Of a DNA stretch of 34,382 bases, positions 1 through 8,416 are shown piece by piece. Origin of the DNA: Rhodospirillales bacterium (GTDB lineage Bacteria > Pseudomonadota > Alphaproteobacteria > ATCC43930 > CGMCC-115725); the NCBI GenBank assembly GCA_028291405.1, contig JAQGID010000258.1, forward strand, positions 1 to 34,382. Direction: 5' to 3'. The number at the start of each line of letters is the position of its first letter. Within the stretch, counting starts at the first letter, position 1. The notes beneath the pieces were generated by a model. The model was not told where the DNA came from, searched no databases, and was given only the letters and a program-made list of their open reading frames with translations. A program made the translations under genes and the position numbers.

Positions 1-176
1 GCCATCCGCTGACGCTGTCCTGGCTCGGCGCGATCCGCGGCCAGCGCATAGCGCCGCTCGGCAACGCCCGCTTCGGGCAATGCGGCGACATCCCGGATCT
101 CTATGCCGAATACGGTCTCGACGCCGATGCGATCGAGGCGGCCGCGGAACGCACCCTGGTGCGCCGCCGCGGCTAG
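1..176 (+). CDS. Transketolase / pyruvate dehydrogenase E1-like protein, C-terminal fragment
   Basis: The reading frame enters the window open and stops at TAG 174-176, so only about 57 C-terminal residues are visible. They contain SWLGAIRGQRIAPLG, then FGQCGDIPDLYAEYGLDAD. This resembles the extreme C-terminus of homodimeric pyruvate dehydrogenase E1 and related transketolase-fold enzymes, where an FGQSG...DLY...YGID block closes the protein. The stop codon overlaps the stop of the opposite-strand glycosyltransferase by two bases (tail-to-tail). The assignment rests on a short tail, so the exact substrate cannot be given. A different transketolase-family enzyme is equally possible. Confidence 0.5.
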   Translation, partial: HPLTLSWLGAIRGQRIAPLGNARFGQCGDIPDLYAEYGLDADAIEAAAERTLVRRRG

Positions 177-922
177 TCCTTGTCCAGCCTCGCCTTGAGA
201 TAGGAGAGGATCGGGTAGAGCCCGGCGCAGAGCGCGACGACGAAGCCGTAGGGCCCCTCGCGATAGCCGCGCCGCGCGACGTAGCATTTGTAGAAACGCG
301 AGACGATGCGCCGGACGTTCGGTGTGAACTCCCCGATCTCGCCGCTCTCGCGCAGGTCGCGCGCCCGCGCCGTCGTATAGCGGTCGAGCCGCTGGATCAT
401 GTCGGAGATGTTCCGGTCGACGTAATGGTCGAGCCGCGCCGTGAGCGGCGGCCCGGCCTCGCCGGTGAAGGCGAGGGCAGGGTGGACGCGCTGGTTGCCC
501 CAGGTCTTCGTCCCCTTGCGGAAGAGTCCGGGATAGGCCGACCGCCCGAAGCTCGCCCCCCAGCCCCAGCGGACGAGATGGTCGCCGACGTAATTGTCGA
601 CCGGGATCAAGTGCCGGGCGGATTGCGACGTCGCGATCGTCTTGCGGACCTCCGCCGCCAGCTCCGGCCCGACGCGCTCGTCGGCATCGACCTCGAGGAC
701 CCAGGGCCCCTTGCATGTCGCGATCCCAAGGTTCCGCCGATCCCCCTCGCGCTCCCACGCGCCCTCGACGATGCGATCGGCAAAGCGCCGCGCGATCTCG
801 GCCGAGGCATCGGTGCAGCGGTCGAGCACGACGACGATCTCGTCGGCGAAGCGCAGCCGCTCGAGACACTCGGCAAGCTGCGCCGCCTCGTTATGCGCGA
901 CGACGAGGGCGGAGAGGGTCAT
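173..922 (-). CDS. Family 2 glycosyltransferase (WaaE/KdtX-like)
   Basis: A 249-residue GT-A glycosyltransferase. The N-terminus LSALVVAHNEA is the usual nucleotide-sugar-binding strand of family 2. LDRCTDAS (34-41) and the acidic VDADE motif (78-82) provide the metal and sugar-nucleotide contacts. The middle has the WGN...VHPALAF block and a C-terminal hydrophobic stretch, typical of short LPS-core or envelope glycosyltransferases of the WaaE type. It probably acts at the cytoplasmic face of the inner membrane, adding a sugar to a lipid-linked or LPS-core acceptor; the sugar cannot be read from sequence. It stands alone: its neighbours are convergent on one side and a repeat-containing gap on the other. 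The start ATG at 922 is the natural start because the family motif begins directly after it. Confidence 0.85.
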   Translation of the reverse strand: MTLSALVVAHNEAAQLAECLERLRFADEIVVVLDRCTDASAEIARRFADRIVEGAWEREGDRRNLGIATCKGPWVLEVDADERVGPELAAEVRKTIATSQSARHLIPVDNYVGDHLVRWGWGASFGRSAYPGLFRKGTKTWGNQRVHPALAFTGEAGPPLTARLDHYVDRNISDMIQRLDRYTTARARDLRESGEIGEFTPNVRRIVSRFYKCYVARRGYREGPYGFVVALCAGLYPILSYLKARLDKD

Positions 923-937
923 GGAAGTTCCGCCGCT

Positions 938-1194
938 GGGCTAATCATCGAGCCTCTCAGCGCATGCGGGGACCCACTCGTCCGGCAACTCGCGCTCGGA
1001 ACAGTGGATCCCCGCGTTCGCGCGGAAGACGGAGGAGGGTACGTGGCCGTGGTAAGCGAGGGGCGTTCTGTCGCCGGGCTAATCATCGAGCCTCTCAAAA
1101 CCTCCCCCATCGACTTCCCCGCGAACGCGGGGACCCATTCGTCCGGCAACTCGGTCTCGGGACAGCGGAGCCCCGCGTTCGCGGGAAAGACGAT
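938..1194. repeat. Tandem pair of REP-like palindromic elements
   Basis: This stretch lies in the gap between the glycosyltransferase start and the livF stop. A 22-bp word beginning gggctaatcatcgag occurs identically at 938-959 and 1076-1097, 138 bp apart, so the unit has been duplicated. Each unit carries the word gtccggcaactcg and a cgcgttcgcg core. In the second unit the arms 1114-1132 and 1171-1189 form a 19-bp inverted repeat with one mismatch, giving a strong hairpin. A related element in opposite orientation lies at 26105-26168. I see no gene here. The element sits just downstream of livF on the operon strand and could act as an mRNA 3' end or simply be a dispersed repeat. Confidence 0.75.
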
Positions 1195-1204
1195 AGAGGA
1201 TACA

Positions 1205-1912
1205 TCAAATCCCAATATACGCCTGCCTGACGCGGTCGTCGGCGAGCAGGGCCGCGCCGGCGCCGCTCATCACGATCTGACCGTTTTCCAGCACATAGCC
1301 GCGGTCGGCGAGGGTCAGCGACTGGGCGACGTTCTGCTCGACGAGGACGATCGTCAGGCCGTCGTCGGCGTTGAGGCGGCGGATGATCTCGAAAACCTCG
1401 GCGACGACGAGCGGGGCGAGGCCGAGCGAGGGCTCGTCGAACATGATCAGGCGCGGCTGGCCCATCAGGCAGCGCGCGATCGCCAGCATCTGTTGCTCGC
1501 CGCCGGACAAGGTCCCGGCCAACTGCCGCCGCCGCTCGGCGAGGCGGGGGAACATCGCATAGGAGCGTTCGAGCTGACTTCTCGCCTCCTTGCGCGCCCG
1601 CCTGATCACCGCGCCCATCTCGAGATTCTCGACGACGCTCATGTTGGGGAAGATCTGGCGGCCCTCGGCGACTTGGCCGATGCCGAGCTCGCAGATACGG
1701 TGGCTCGGCAGTCCGGCGATCTCCTGACCCACGAAACGGATCGTGCCGCGCGCCGGGCGCTGCATGCCGGCGATGGTGCGGATCAGCGAGGTCTTGCCGG
1801 CGCCGTTGGCGCCGACGATCGCGACGATCTCGCGCTCGGCGATCTCCAGCGTGACGCCGTAGAGCGCCTGCGCATCGCCGTAGAAGAGGTCGAGATCGGC
1901 GATCTTGAGCAT
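1205..1912 (-). CDS. livF: Branched-chain amino acid-type ABC transporter, ATP-binding protein LivF
   Basis: A 235-residue ATPase of the LivF class. It shows Walker A GANGAGKT (34-41), the Q-loop with the VAEGRQIFP segment (81-89) that marks LivF, the signature LSGGEQ (135-140) and Walker B LIMFDE (155-160). It powers a LivHM permease by forming a dimer with LivG on the inner face of the membrane. It is the last gene of the importer operon. Its ATG overlaps the livG stop as TGATG, which indicates translational coupling. The length is normal. The actual ligand of the system may be an amino acid, an amide or an aromatic acid, because this family is broad in alphaproteobacteria. Confidence 0.92.
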   Translation of the reverse strand: MLKIADLDLFYGDAQALYGVTLEIAEREIVAIVGANGAGKTSLIRTIAGMQRPARGTIRFVGQEIAGLPSHRICELGIGQVAEGRQIFPNMSVVENLEMGAVIRRARKEARSQLERSYAMFPRLAERRRQLAGTLSGGEQQMLAIARCLMGQPRLIMFDEPSLGLAPLVVAEVFEIIRRLNADDGLTIVLVEQNVAQSLTLADRGYVLENGQIVMSGAGAALLADDRVRQAYIGI

Positions 1913-2655
1913 CAGCGTGCCGTCGCCGGCGCCGCGGCGCCGAGATAGGAATCGAGGACGCGCTGGTCGCGCGCCACCGCCTCGGGCGTCCCTTCGCAGA
2001 TCTTCTGGCCGTGGTGCAGCACGACGATGTGGTGCGACAGGGCCATGACCGCGCGCATGACGTGCTCGGTCAGCAGGATGGTGAGGCCGGTGTCGCGGCT
2101 GAGCTCGTGGAAGGTCCCGACCATCGCGTCGACCTCGACCGGCCGCAGCCCGGCCATGACCTCGTCGAGCAGCAGGATCTTCGGCCCGGTCGCGAGCGCC
2201 CGCGCCGTCTCCAGCCGTTTGCGCTCGGGCAGAGTCAGCGAGCTCGCGCGCGCCGTCTCCTTCTCAGCGAGGCCGAGGCGGGACAGGATTTCGCGCGCCG
2301 CATGCCGCGCCGCCGCGACATCGGCCGATCGCCGCAGCGCGCCGATGACGACGTTCTCGAGGACGCTAAGCCCGCCGAAGGGCCGTACGATCTGGAAGGT
2401 GCGGCCGATGCCGGCGTTGCACGCCTGATCCGGCCGCAGCCCGGCGATCTCGGCGCCGTCGAGACGGATGCTGCCGGTGTCCGGATGATGCACGCCGGCG
2501 ATCAGGTTGAAGACTGTCGTCTTGCCGGCGCCGTTCGGCCCGATCAGTGCGACGATGCTGCCGCGCTCGACGCTGAAGCTGACGTCGTCGACCGCACGCA
2601 GCCCGCGGAAGTGCTTGGAGACCCCAACGATCTCGAGGAGCGGCGCCGCGGTCAT
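1912..2655 (-). CDS. livG: Branched-chain amino acid-type ABC transporter, ATP-binding protein LivG
   Basis: A 247-residue ATPase of the LivG class. Walker A is GPNGAGKT (39-46), followed by the LivG-typical GIGRTFQIVRPF segment (82-93) and Walker B ILLLDE (160-165). The signature region reads LTLPERKRLETARAL instead of a canonical LSGG, a variation common in LivG proteins. I place the start at ATG 2655 because it overlaps the livM stop as ATGA. A longer open frame runs upstream to 2700 but lies inside livM and is not family-like. It partners with LivF. Confidence 0.92.
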   Translation of the reverse strand: MTAAPLLEIVGVSKHFRGLRAVDDVSFSVERGSIVALIGPNGAGKTTVFNLIAGVHHPDTGSIRLDGAEIAGLRPDQACNAGIGRTFQIVRPFGGLSVLENVVIGALRRSADVAAARHAAREILSRLGLAEKETARASSLTLPERKRLETARALATGPKILLLDEVMAGLRPVEVDAMVGTFHELSRDTGLTILLTEHVMRAVMALSHHIVVLHHGQKICEGTPEAVARDQRVLDSYLGAAAPATAR

Positions 2656-3629
2656 CGCATGGCCCCGCGCAGGCCGAGGCGCAGCGCGATCCACGGCCAC
2701 AGCCCGCCGGGCTGCAGCGTGACGACGAGGCCGAGCACGAGGCCGTAGAGCAGCTGCTTCAGCCCGTCGATGCCGAGACCGGCGGTCAGGCTCGTCAGCC
2801 CCTCGCTGATCCCGACGAGCACGAAGGCGCCGAGGATCGGGCCGAACAACGTGCCGAGCCCGCCGATGATGGCCGGCAGCATGAGCTCGATCGAGCGGCC
2901 CATGGCGAAGATCGTCTCGGGATAGAGGTTGTTGTAGTAGAAGGCGTGGAAGACGCCGGCGATCGCCGTCAGTCCCGCCGAGAGGGCGACGGCGGCGAGC
3001 TTGTAGCGGAAGACGTCGATGCCGCTCGCCTGCGCCGCCTCCTCGTCCTCGCGGATCGCCCGCCAGTAATAGCCGATCCGCCGGTCGAGCAGGATGCGGC
3101 TCAGCAGCAGCACCGCTGCCGTCGCCGCCAGCAGCAGATAGTAGAACATCACCGTCGGGCCGCGCAGGCTGACGAGATCGGCGCCGGCGCGGCCGGTGAC
3201 CGGCAGGAAGAGTCCGCTCGACGAGCCGAACCAGTGGAGGTGGTCGAAGAGGATGCGGGTGAACTCGGAGAAGGCGATCGTCAGCAGCGCGAAATAGACG
3301 CCGCCGACGCGGAAGCGGAAGCTGAGGGCACCGACTGCCGAGCCGGTTGCGACGGCGGCCGCGATGCCGGCCAGCATGCCGAGCCAGGGCGAGATGCCGT
3401 AATGCGCGAAGAGCGCGGCGCTGAGATAGGCCCCGAGCCCGTAGTAGAGCGCGTGGCCGAGCGACAGCAGCCCGGCGAAGCCCATCATGATGTTCCAGGC
3501 TTGGCCGAGATAGGCCGCGAAGAGCACGAGGATGAGGATCGCCAGCGGGTAGTCGCCGAGGAACAGCGGCGCCGCCGCCATCGCGACGAAGAACAGCGCG
3601 AGGGCGACGATGCCGCGCGACAGCCTCAC
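2652..3629 (-). CDS. livM: Branched-chain amino acid-type ABC transporter, permease LivM
   Basis: A 325-residue polytopic inner-membrane permease. The segment AYLGQAWNIMMGFAGLLSLG near residues 40-60 and the later GGLGTLFGPILGAF coupling-helix region are typical of LivM. It forms the transmembrane channel with LivH and receives ligand from the periplasmic binding protein. It starts with GTG at 3629, overlapping the livH stop as GTGA. Length and helix pattern are normal for the family, and nothing is unusual. Confidence 0.92.
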   Translation of the reverse strand: MRLSRGIVALALFFVAMAAAPLFLGDYPLAILILVLFAAYLGQAWNIMMGFAGLLSLGHALYYGLGAYLSAALFAHYGISPWLGMLAGIAAAVATGSAVGALSFRFRVGGVYFALLTIAFSEFTRILFDHLHWFGSSSGLFLPVTGRAGADLVSLRGPTVMFYYLLLAATAAVLLLSRILLDRRIGYYWRAIREDEEAAQASGIDVFRYKLAAVALSAGLTAIAGVFHAFYYNNLYPETIFAMGRSIELMLPAIIGGLGTLFGPILGAFVLVGISEGLTSLTAGLGIDGLKQLLYGLVLGLVVTLQPGGLWPWIALRLGLRGAMR

Positions 3630-4486
3630 GCCCGCCGCCCGAGCAGACCCTGCGGCCGCAGCAGCAGGACGAGGATCAGCAGCCCGTAGCTGAACATGCT
3701 CTTCATCGAGGGATCGATGAAGAAGCCCGACAGCGCCTCCGAGACGCCGACCAGCAGCCCGCCGAGCAGCGCCCCGCCGATCCGTCCGAGCCCGCCGAGG
3801 ATGACGATGATGAAGGCGAGCAGCGTGTAGTCGGTCGCGAGATAGGGCTGCACGTCAACCAGCAGCAGCATCAGGCTGCCGGCGGCGCCGACGCAGGCGA
3901 CGCCGAGACCGAAGGTGATGCCGTAGAGCCGCGCGACGTCGAGCCCGACAACCTGGGCCCCGAGATTGTTGTCGGCGCAGGCGCGGATCGCCTTGCCGGT
4001 GCGGGTGAACTGGAAGAATCCCCAGAGCAGCGCAGCCCCGACCAGCGCGCCGGCGGCGGCGAAGACCCGCACCTTGTCGAACAGCAGCCCGCCGACCTCG
4101 TAGGAGTCGAAGGCATAATCGAGCTGCACGTTGTGCGCGTTCGGCCCGAAGACGATCAGCATCGTGCTGGTGAGCACCATCGCCAGCGCGATCATCAGGA
4201 GGAACTGGATGGGCTCGGGCTGCGTCACGAAGCGGTTGATGAGGCTGCGCTGCAACGCATAGCCAGCGAGAAACAGAACGGCCGCGACCAGCGGCATCGC
4301 CGCGATCGGATCGAGGTGCAGCCAGCGATAGAGCGCGAAGGCGGCGAACATGCCGATGACCATCATCTCGCCGTGCGCGAAATTGACGATCCGGATGACG
4401 CCGTAAATGACCGAGAGGCCGAACGCCATCAAAGCGTAGACGGCGCCGGTCAGCAGGCCGGCGAGGATGATGTTGAGATAGAGCAT
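3626..4486 (-). CDS. livH: Branched-chain amino acid-type ABC transporter, permease LivH
   Basis: A 286-residue polytopic permease with the N-terminal signature GLLTGAVYALMAFGLSVIYG and VNFAHGEMMVIGMF, diagnostic of LivH. The C-terminal coupling segment is ILGGLGRIGGALLGG. It is the partner of LivM. It lies 184 bp downstream of the binding-protein gene, separated from it by a long palindromic repeat (4542-4627). It is otherwise tightly packed with livM, livG and livF. Confidence 0.92.
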   Translation of the reverse strand: MLYLNIILAGLLTGAVYALMAFGLSVIYGVIRIVNFAHGEMMVIGMFAAFALYRWLHLDPIAAMPLVAAVLFLAGYALQRSLINRFVTQPEPIQFLLMIALAMVLTSTMLIVFGPNAHNVQLDYAFDSYEVGGLLFDKVRVFAAAGALVGAALLWGFFQFTRTGKAIRACADNNLGAQVVGLDVARLYGITFGLGVACVGAAGSLMLLLVDVQPYLATDYTLLAFIIVILGGLGRIGGALLGGLLVGVSEALSGFFIDPSMKSMFSYGLLILVLLLRPQGLLGRRA

Positions 4487-4541
4487 TGGCGCTCGAAGCT
4501 TTTTCTAAAGCTCGAGTTTTGGCACTCGCTCACCTTTTACC

Positions 4542-4627
4542 GTCATGGCCGGGCTTGACCGGGCCGTCCACGTGGTGCCGTTCCGTCGACGGAAGACGTG
4601 GATGCCCGGGTCAAGCCCGGGCATGAC
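4542..4627. repeat. Long palindromic repeat between livK and livH
   Basis: An 86-bp imperfect palindrome. Outer arms 4542-4560 and 4609-4627 pair over 19 bp with one mismatch. Inner arms continue through ccgtccacgt and acgtggatg. The loop itself contains the 14-bp perfect palindrome ttccgtcgacggaa (4581-4594). The outer word catggccgggcttgacc belongs to a dispersed repeat type common in alphaproteobacterial genomes. It lies between the first importer gene (binding protein) and the permease genes on the same transcript, where a stable stem could protect the upstream mRNA or reduce downstream expression. That role is inference. Confidence 0.8.
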
Positions 4628-4670
4628 GATATTGGGAGGCGTGGTTGTCCGGCAGAGCCTCATAAGGGCA

Positions 4671-5909
4671 CTATGTCCGCTGCTGCCAGCCGGGCATCGG
4701 GAAGACCGGCTTCGTCACTGCCACGTCGGTCGGCAGGATGACGACCGCCTTGCCGTCGCGGTTCTGCACGGCGGCGACCGCCTGGTCGACGTTCTGGCCC
4801 TTCTCGTCGAATTTGATTGCGCCGCCGATCATCACACGCTTGCCGATGTTGGTGGCACGCAGCGCCTCGACCAGCGCCGACGACGCCGTGGCGCCGGCGC
4901 GCTTATGCGCGTCGGCGGCGATGAGAATCGCCTCGAACGAAAAACCGATGTTGAGCTCGTAATCCTCGTTCGGATAGGCCTTGGCGTATTCCGCCGCCAG
5001 CATGTTCTCGAGCTCCTGCTTCGGATTCATCCAGGCGATGTTGGTGATGCAGTAATCCGAGTACTTGCCGAGCGTCTTGAAGAACTGGCCGTCGTACATG
5101 CCGGGGCTGCCCGGGCTGACGATGCCCATCGGCTCGTATTTCTGCTTCACCATCTCGCGGATCATCAGGATCGCGTCGGTCGAGCGCGTCACGACCATGT
5201 GAAGATCGGCGTGCGCCGCCTTCGCCTTGGTGACCTCGATCGACAGATCGCGCGCCTTGGGATCGTAGGCGATCGTGTCGACGATCGTGAAGGGCAGCCC
5301 GACCTTGGGGCCGAGCGCCGTGATCGCGCCCAGCATCGACTGGCCGAAGGTATCGTTGGCATGCATCAGCACGGCGGTCTTCGGTGTCGTGCCGCTGGCG
5401 GCGAAGAGGTCGCCCATCGCCTTCAGCCCGTTGGTCACGAGCATCGGGCTGGTCGGGAAGTTGCGGAACAGGAACTTGTAGCCCTGCTCGGTGATCTTGG
5501 GATCGGCGCCGATGTTGACGATGCACGGGATGCCGCGCTGCTCGCAGACCTGCGCCATCGCGTTGGTGGCGCCGGATTCGAAACAGCCGATCAGGATGTT
5601 GGCGCCCTCGCGGATCAGCTTCTCGGCCTGCGTCCTGGCGATGTCGGCGCTCGATTCGAAATCGGCGTTCATCAGCTGCACGGAATAGCCCTGGGCGTTC
5701 AGGATCTGCGCCGCGAGATCGCAGCCGCGCTGGCAGGCCTGGCCAGCCGTCGCGAAGAAGCCGGAGCGCGGCAGCAGGACACCGATCTTGAGCGGCTCGG
5801 CGGCGCGCGCCAAACGCAGGACCGCGGGGCTGCCGAGCACGATGCCGCCGACGGCGGCGGCGTGCAGGACGCGGCGGCGCGACAGGGTCTGGGGCTTGTG
5901 TGTCGCCAT
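4671..5909 (-). CDS. livK: Periplasmic amino acid/amide-type ABC substrate-binding protein (LivK family)
   Basis: A periplasmic binding protein of about 412 residues, peripla_BP_6/LivK type. The N-terminus carries a Tat-like signal (SRRRVLHAAAVGG, cleavage after the AARA/ARAA region). The mature part starts PLKIGVLLPRSGFFATAG, the family's first strand and ligand loop. It captures a small ligand and delivers it to LivHM. I choose ATG 5909 because AGGAG lies seven bases upstream; ATG codons at 5912 and 5924 are in frame but less well placed. The ligand is not determinable from sequence. The gene lies 48 bp after the sensor kinase on the same strand. Confidence 0.85.
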   Translation of the reverse strand: MATHKPQTLSRRRVLHAAAVGGIVLGSPAVLRLARAAEPLKIGVLLPRSGFFATAGQACQRGCDLAAQILNAQGYSVQLMNADFESSADIARTQAEKLIREGANILIGCFESGATNAMAQVCEQRGIPCIVNIGADPKITEQGYKFLFRNFPTSPMLVTNGLKAMGDLFAASGTTPKTAVLMHANDTFGQSMLGAITALGPKVGLPFTIVDTIAYDPKARDLSIEVTKAKAAHADLHMVVTRSTDAILMIREMVKQKYEPMGIVSPGSPGMYDGQFFKTLGKYSDYCITNIAWMNPKQELENMLAAEYAKAYPNEDYELNIGFSFEAILIAADAHKRAGATASSALVEALRATNIGKRVMIGGAIKFDEKGQNVDQAVAAVQNRDGKAVVILPTDVAVTKPVFPMPGWQQRT

Positions 5910-5957
5910 CATGGGTCTCCTCATCTTCTTGGCGCAGGTGCGCAGGGCGGCGAGAGG

Positions 5958-8273
5958 TTAGTGGATCTGCGTATCCCGCTCCAGCCCGAAGCTGCGCGGC
6001 GCCAAAGCCGTCTCGATGCGCGACAGCAGATTGGCGATGCGGAACGGCTTTTTGACGACTTGGATGCCCGTCGGCAAATCGTCCGAGAGCCCGGTCTCGG
6101 TGTATCCCGTCACCAGGATGATCGCGAGGTCCGGCCGCGTCTTGCGGATGATGCGGGCGACCTCGATGCCCGTCATCCCGGGCATCGCGTAATCGACGAC
6201 GACGAGGTCGACGGCGAGGCCACCGTCCAGCAGCTCCAGGGCGGCCTTGCCGCTATCGGTCTCGATCGGCTCGTAGCCGGCATCGAGCAGCGCCTCGACC
6301 GTGACCTCGCGCACGCCGGCGTCGTCGTCGATCACCAAAATTTTCGCGTTGCCCATGGGCGCCGCCTCGTCCGGTCGCGCCGACGCCTGTGTCGGCGCCG
6401 GGGCGCCGACTTCGCTCACGGTGCGCGGCAGAAAGATCGCGACCGTCGTGCCGAGGCCGACTGCGCTGTCGATCGTCACCAGCCCGCCCGATTGCTTGGC
6501 GACGCCATAGACCATGCTGAGACCGAGGCCGGTGCCCTTGCCGACGTCCTTGGTCGTGAAGAACGGCTCGATCGCCCGCTCCTGCACCTCCGGGCTCATT
6601 CCCGTGCCGCTGTCCGAGATGCTGACGCGCACGAAATCGCCGGCGAGCTCCGCCGGCAGCCGCGCGTCGCCCTCCGGAATATTTTCCGTCTCCAGCTGCA
6701 GCGTACCGCCCTGCGACATCGCATCGCGGGCATTGAGTGCGAGGTTGAGGAGGGAGACCTCGATCTGGCTCGGATCGGCGAGAACCGGCCAGAGATCCGG
6801 CGCCAGCCGCCGCACGATCGCGACCGTCGGGCCGATCGTCCGCGCCAGCAGATCGCCCATCTCGTCGATCAGCAGATTGAGGTCGAAGGCTTCGGGCTCG
6901 AGATGATGGTGCCGCGAGAAGGCGAGGAGCTGCTCTGTCAGCCGCGCGCCGCGCGCCGCGGCGCGTGCCGCGCCATCGACCAGCCGAAGGGCGCGTTCCT
7001 CCGCGAGACGCGGCCGCAGCAGCTCGAGATTGCCCAGCACGGCCGCGAGGAGATTGTTGAAATCATGCGCGACGCCGCTCGTCAGCTGCCCGACCGCCTC
7101 GATCTTCTGCGACTGAAGCAGCACGAATTGCGCTTTCTCGCGCTCGGCGACCTCCGCTTCGACACGGCGCTCGAGCTCGGAATTGAGGCGGCTCAACGCC
7201 GCTTCGGCGGCGCGGCGCTCGGCGTCGCGACGCTCCAGCACCTCGGCGATCGCGTCGAAGGCCTCGCCCAGCCTGCCGATCTCGGAGGTCCGGTCCGCGA
7301 GGCGCACCCGCGCGCCGTAATCGCCGCTGCGCCAGCGGCCGGTCGCGTCGAGCAGGCGGCCGATCGGCCTGCGGATGAAGAGGCCGCCGGCGATCCATGC
7401 CGCCAGCAGCGTCGCGGCCAAGCCGAGCGTGACGAGCACGGCCTTGCGCTGAGTCGCGGTGTCGATCTCCGCAAACAGCGGCGCCTTCGACAGCCCGACG
7501 CCGACGTAGATGCCCTTGGGCTCGATGGCGACCGGCGAGTAGGCGATGACCCGCGTCACGCCGTCGATTGCCGTGGCCTCGACGACGCCGTCCGCTGCCG
7601 CAGTGACCAACGGCATGAAGGCATCGCCGATCGGCTTGCCGACCCATTTCTCCTGGTCCGGCAGGCGGACCAGGATCTTGCCGTTACGATCGGTCATCAG
7701 CAGGGTCAAGTTCGGCGAGGTGAAGCGGTCGGCGAAGTGATCGGCGAGCCAGTCGAGGGAGATCGACGCCCATGCCATGCCGACCCGCGTGCCCGAATCG
7801 TCGCGCAATGGGATCGCATAGGATAAGACCCTGAGGCCGCTGATCTGGCCGATCTGGAAATTCCCGGGCATGAAGTCGACGCCCGGCTGCAGGACCTGGA
7901 AAAGCGGGCTGCTGGTGAAAGTCGCGTTCGGCGACACGGGCAGGGCAGAGCAGAGCACTGCGCCGCTGGCATCGGTGACCCCGATGTTGACGTAGCCCTG
8001 AACCTGGGCGCGTACGCGCGCAGCCGCCTTGCTGCACTCCGGCCAATTGCGCGCCCGGACGATCGGCGCCTCGGAAAAGGCGATCAGCAGCTGCCGCGCC
8101 CCTTCGCCGATCCGACCCTGCTCGGCGGCGACCAGCCGCATCAGCCGCAGCGCCCCCTCGCGGATCTCCTGTTGCCGTGAGGCGCGTAGGTCCAGCTCGT
8201 CCCAGATCTCGATTGCGACCGCCGGGAGGACGGCGAGGAGGACGAGAATCAGCAGGCGGGCTCTCAACGTCAC
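5958..8273 (-). CDS. Cache-domain hybrid sensor histidine kinase with C-terminal receiver
   Basis: A 771-residue membrane sensor. TM1 is at about 6-22, the double-Cache-like periplasmic domain at about 30-278, TM2 at about 279-299 and HAMP at about 300-350, followed by a coiled linker. The H-box is GVAHDFNNLLA with phospho-acceptor H403, the N-box NLALNARDAM is at 510-519, the G boxes are DSGTGM and GKGTGLGLSM, and the ATPase fold ends near 617. The C-terminal receiver (about 643-757) has acidic D649/D650, phospho-acceptor D694, T722 and K742. No DNA-binding output domain is attached. GTG at 8273 is the start. Its end lies 48 bp before the binding-protein gene of the importer on the same strand, which suggests that the sensor and transporter are co-transcribed. 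Confidence 0.9.
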   Translation of the reverse strand: MTLRARLLILVLLAVLPAVAIEIWDELDLRASRQQEIREGALRLMRLVAAEQGRIGEGARQLLIAFSEAPIVRARNWPECSKAAARVRAQVQGYVNIGVTDASGAVLCSALPVSPNATFTSSPLFQVLQPGVDFMPGNFQIGQISGLRVLSYAIPLRDDSGTRVGMAWASISLDWLADHFADRFTSPNLTLLMTDRNGKILVRLPDQEKWVGKPIGDAFMPLVTAAADGVVEATAIDGVTRVIAYSPVAIEPKGIYVGVGLSKAPLFAEIDTATQRKAVLVTLGLAATLLAAWIAGGLFIRRPIGRLLDATGRWRSGDYGARVRLADRTSEIGRLGEAFDAIAEVLERRDAERRAAEAALSRLNSELERRVEAEVAEREKAQFVLLQSQKIEAVGQLTSGVAHDFNNLLAAVLGNLELLRPRLAEERALRLVDGAARAAARGARLTEQLLAFSRHHHLEPEAFDLNLLIDEMGDLLARTIGPTVAIVRRLAPDLWPVLADPSQIEVSLLNLALNARDAMSQGGTLQLETENIPEGDARLPAELAGDFVRVSISDSGTGMSPEVQERAIEPFFTTKDVGKGTGLGLSMVYGVAKQSGGLVTIDSAVGLGTTVAIFLPRTVSEVGAPAPTQASARPDEAAPMGNAKILVIDDDAGVREVTVEALLDAGYEPIETDSGKAALELLDGGLAVDLVVVDYAMPGMTGIEVARIIRKTRPDLAIILVTGYTETGLSDDLPTGIQVVKKPFRIANLLSRIETALAPRSFGLERDTQIH

Positions 8274-8416
8274 GCGTTGGCGGCCCCCTCAGGCCGTTCG
8301 GCGCCGCGCTGTCGCATGAAGTCGATCGGTGACGATGTTGCGACCAGCGGTCGAGAGGATGAACTCATTTCGCGCCTTCGCGTTGACCCCAAGGGTTGTA
8401 AACAGGAAGAAGAACC
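8274..8416. other. Divergent intergenic region
   Basis: This gap separates the sensor kinase (minus) from the small lipoprotein (plus), so it must hold promoters for both. The SD-like aggaaga lies at 8404-8410 before the lipoprotein. I see no convincing -35/-10 pair, inverted repeat or gene in it. Confidence 0.5.

Noticed and set aside
4545-7826. Very long plus-strand open frame (over 1000 codons) opposite livK and the kinase
   Set aside because: It is antisense to two well-supported genes. High GC3 on one strand leaves the opposite frame open, and the translation has Arg/Ala/Asp-rich, family-free character.
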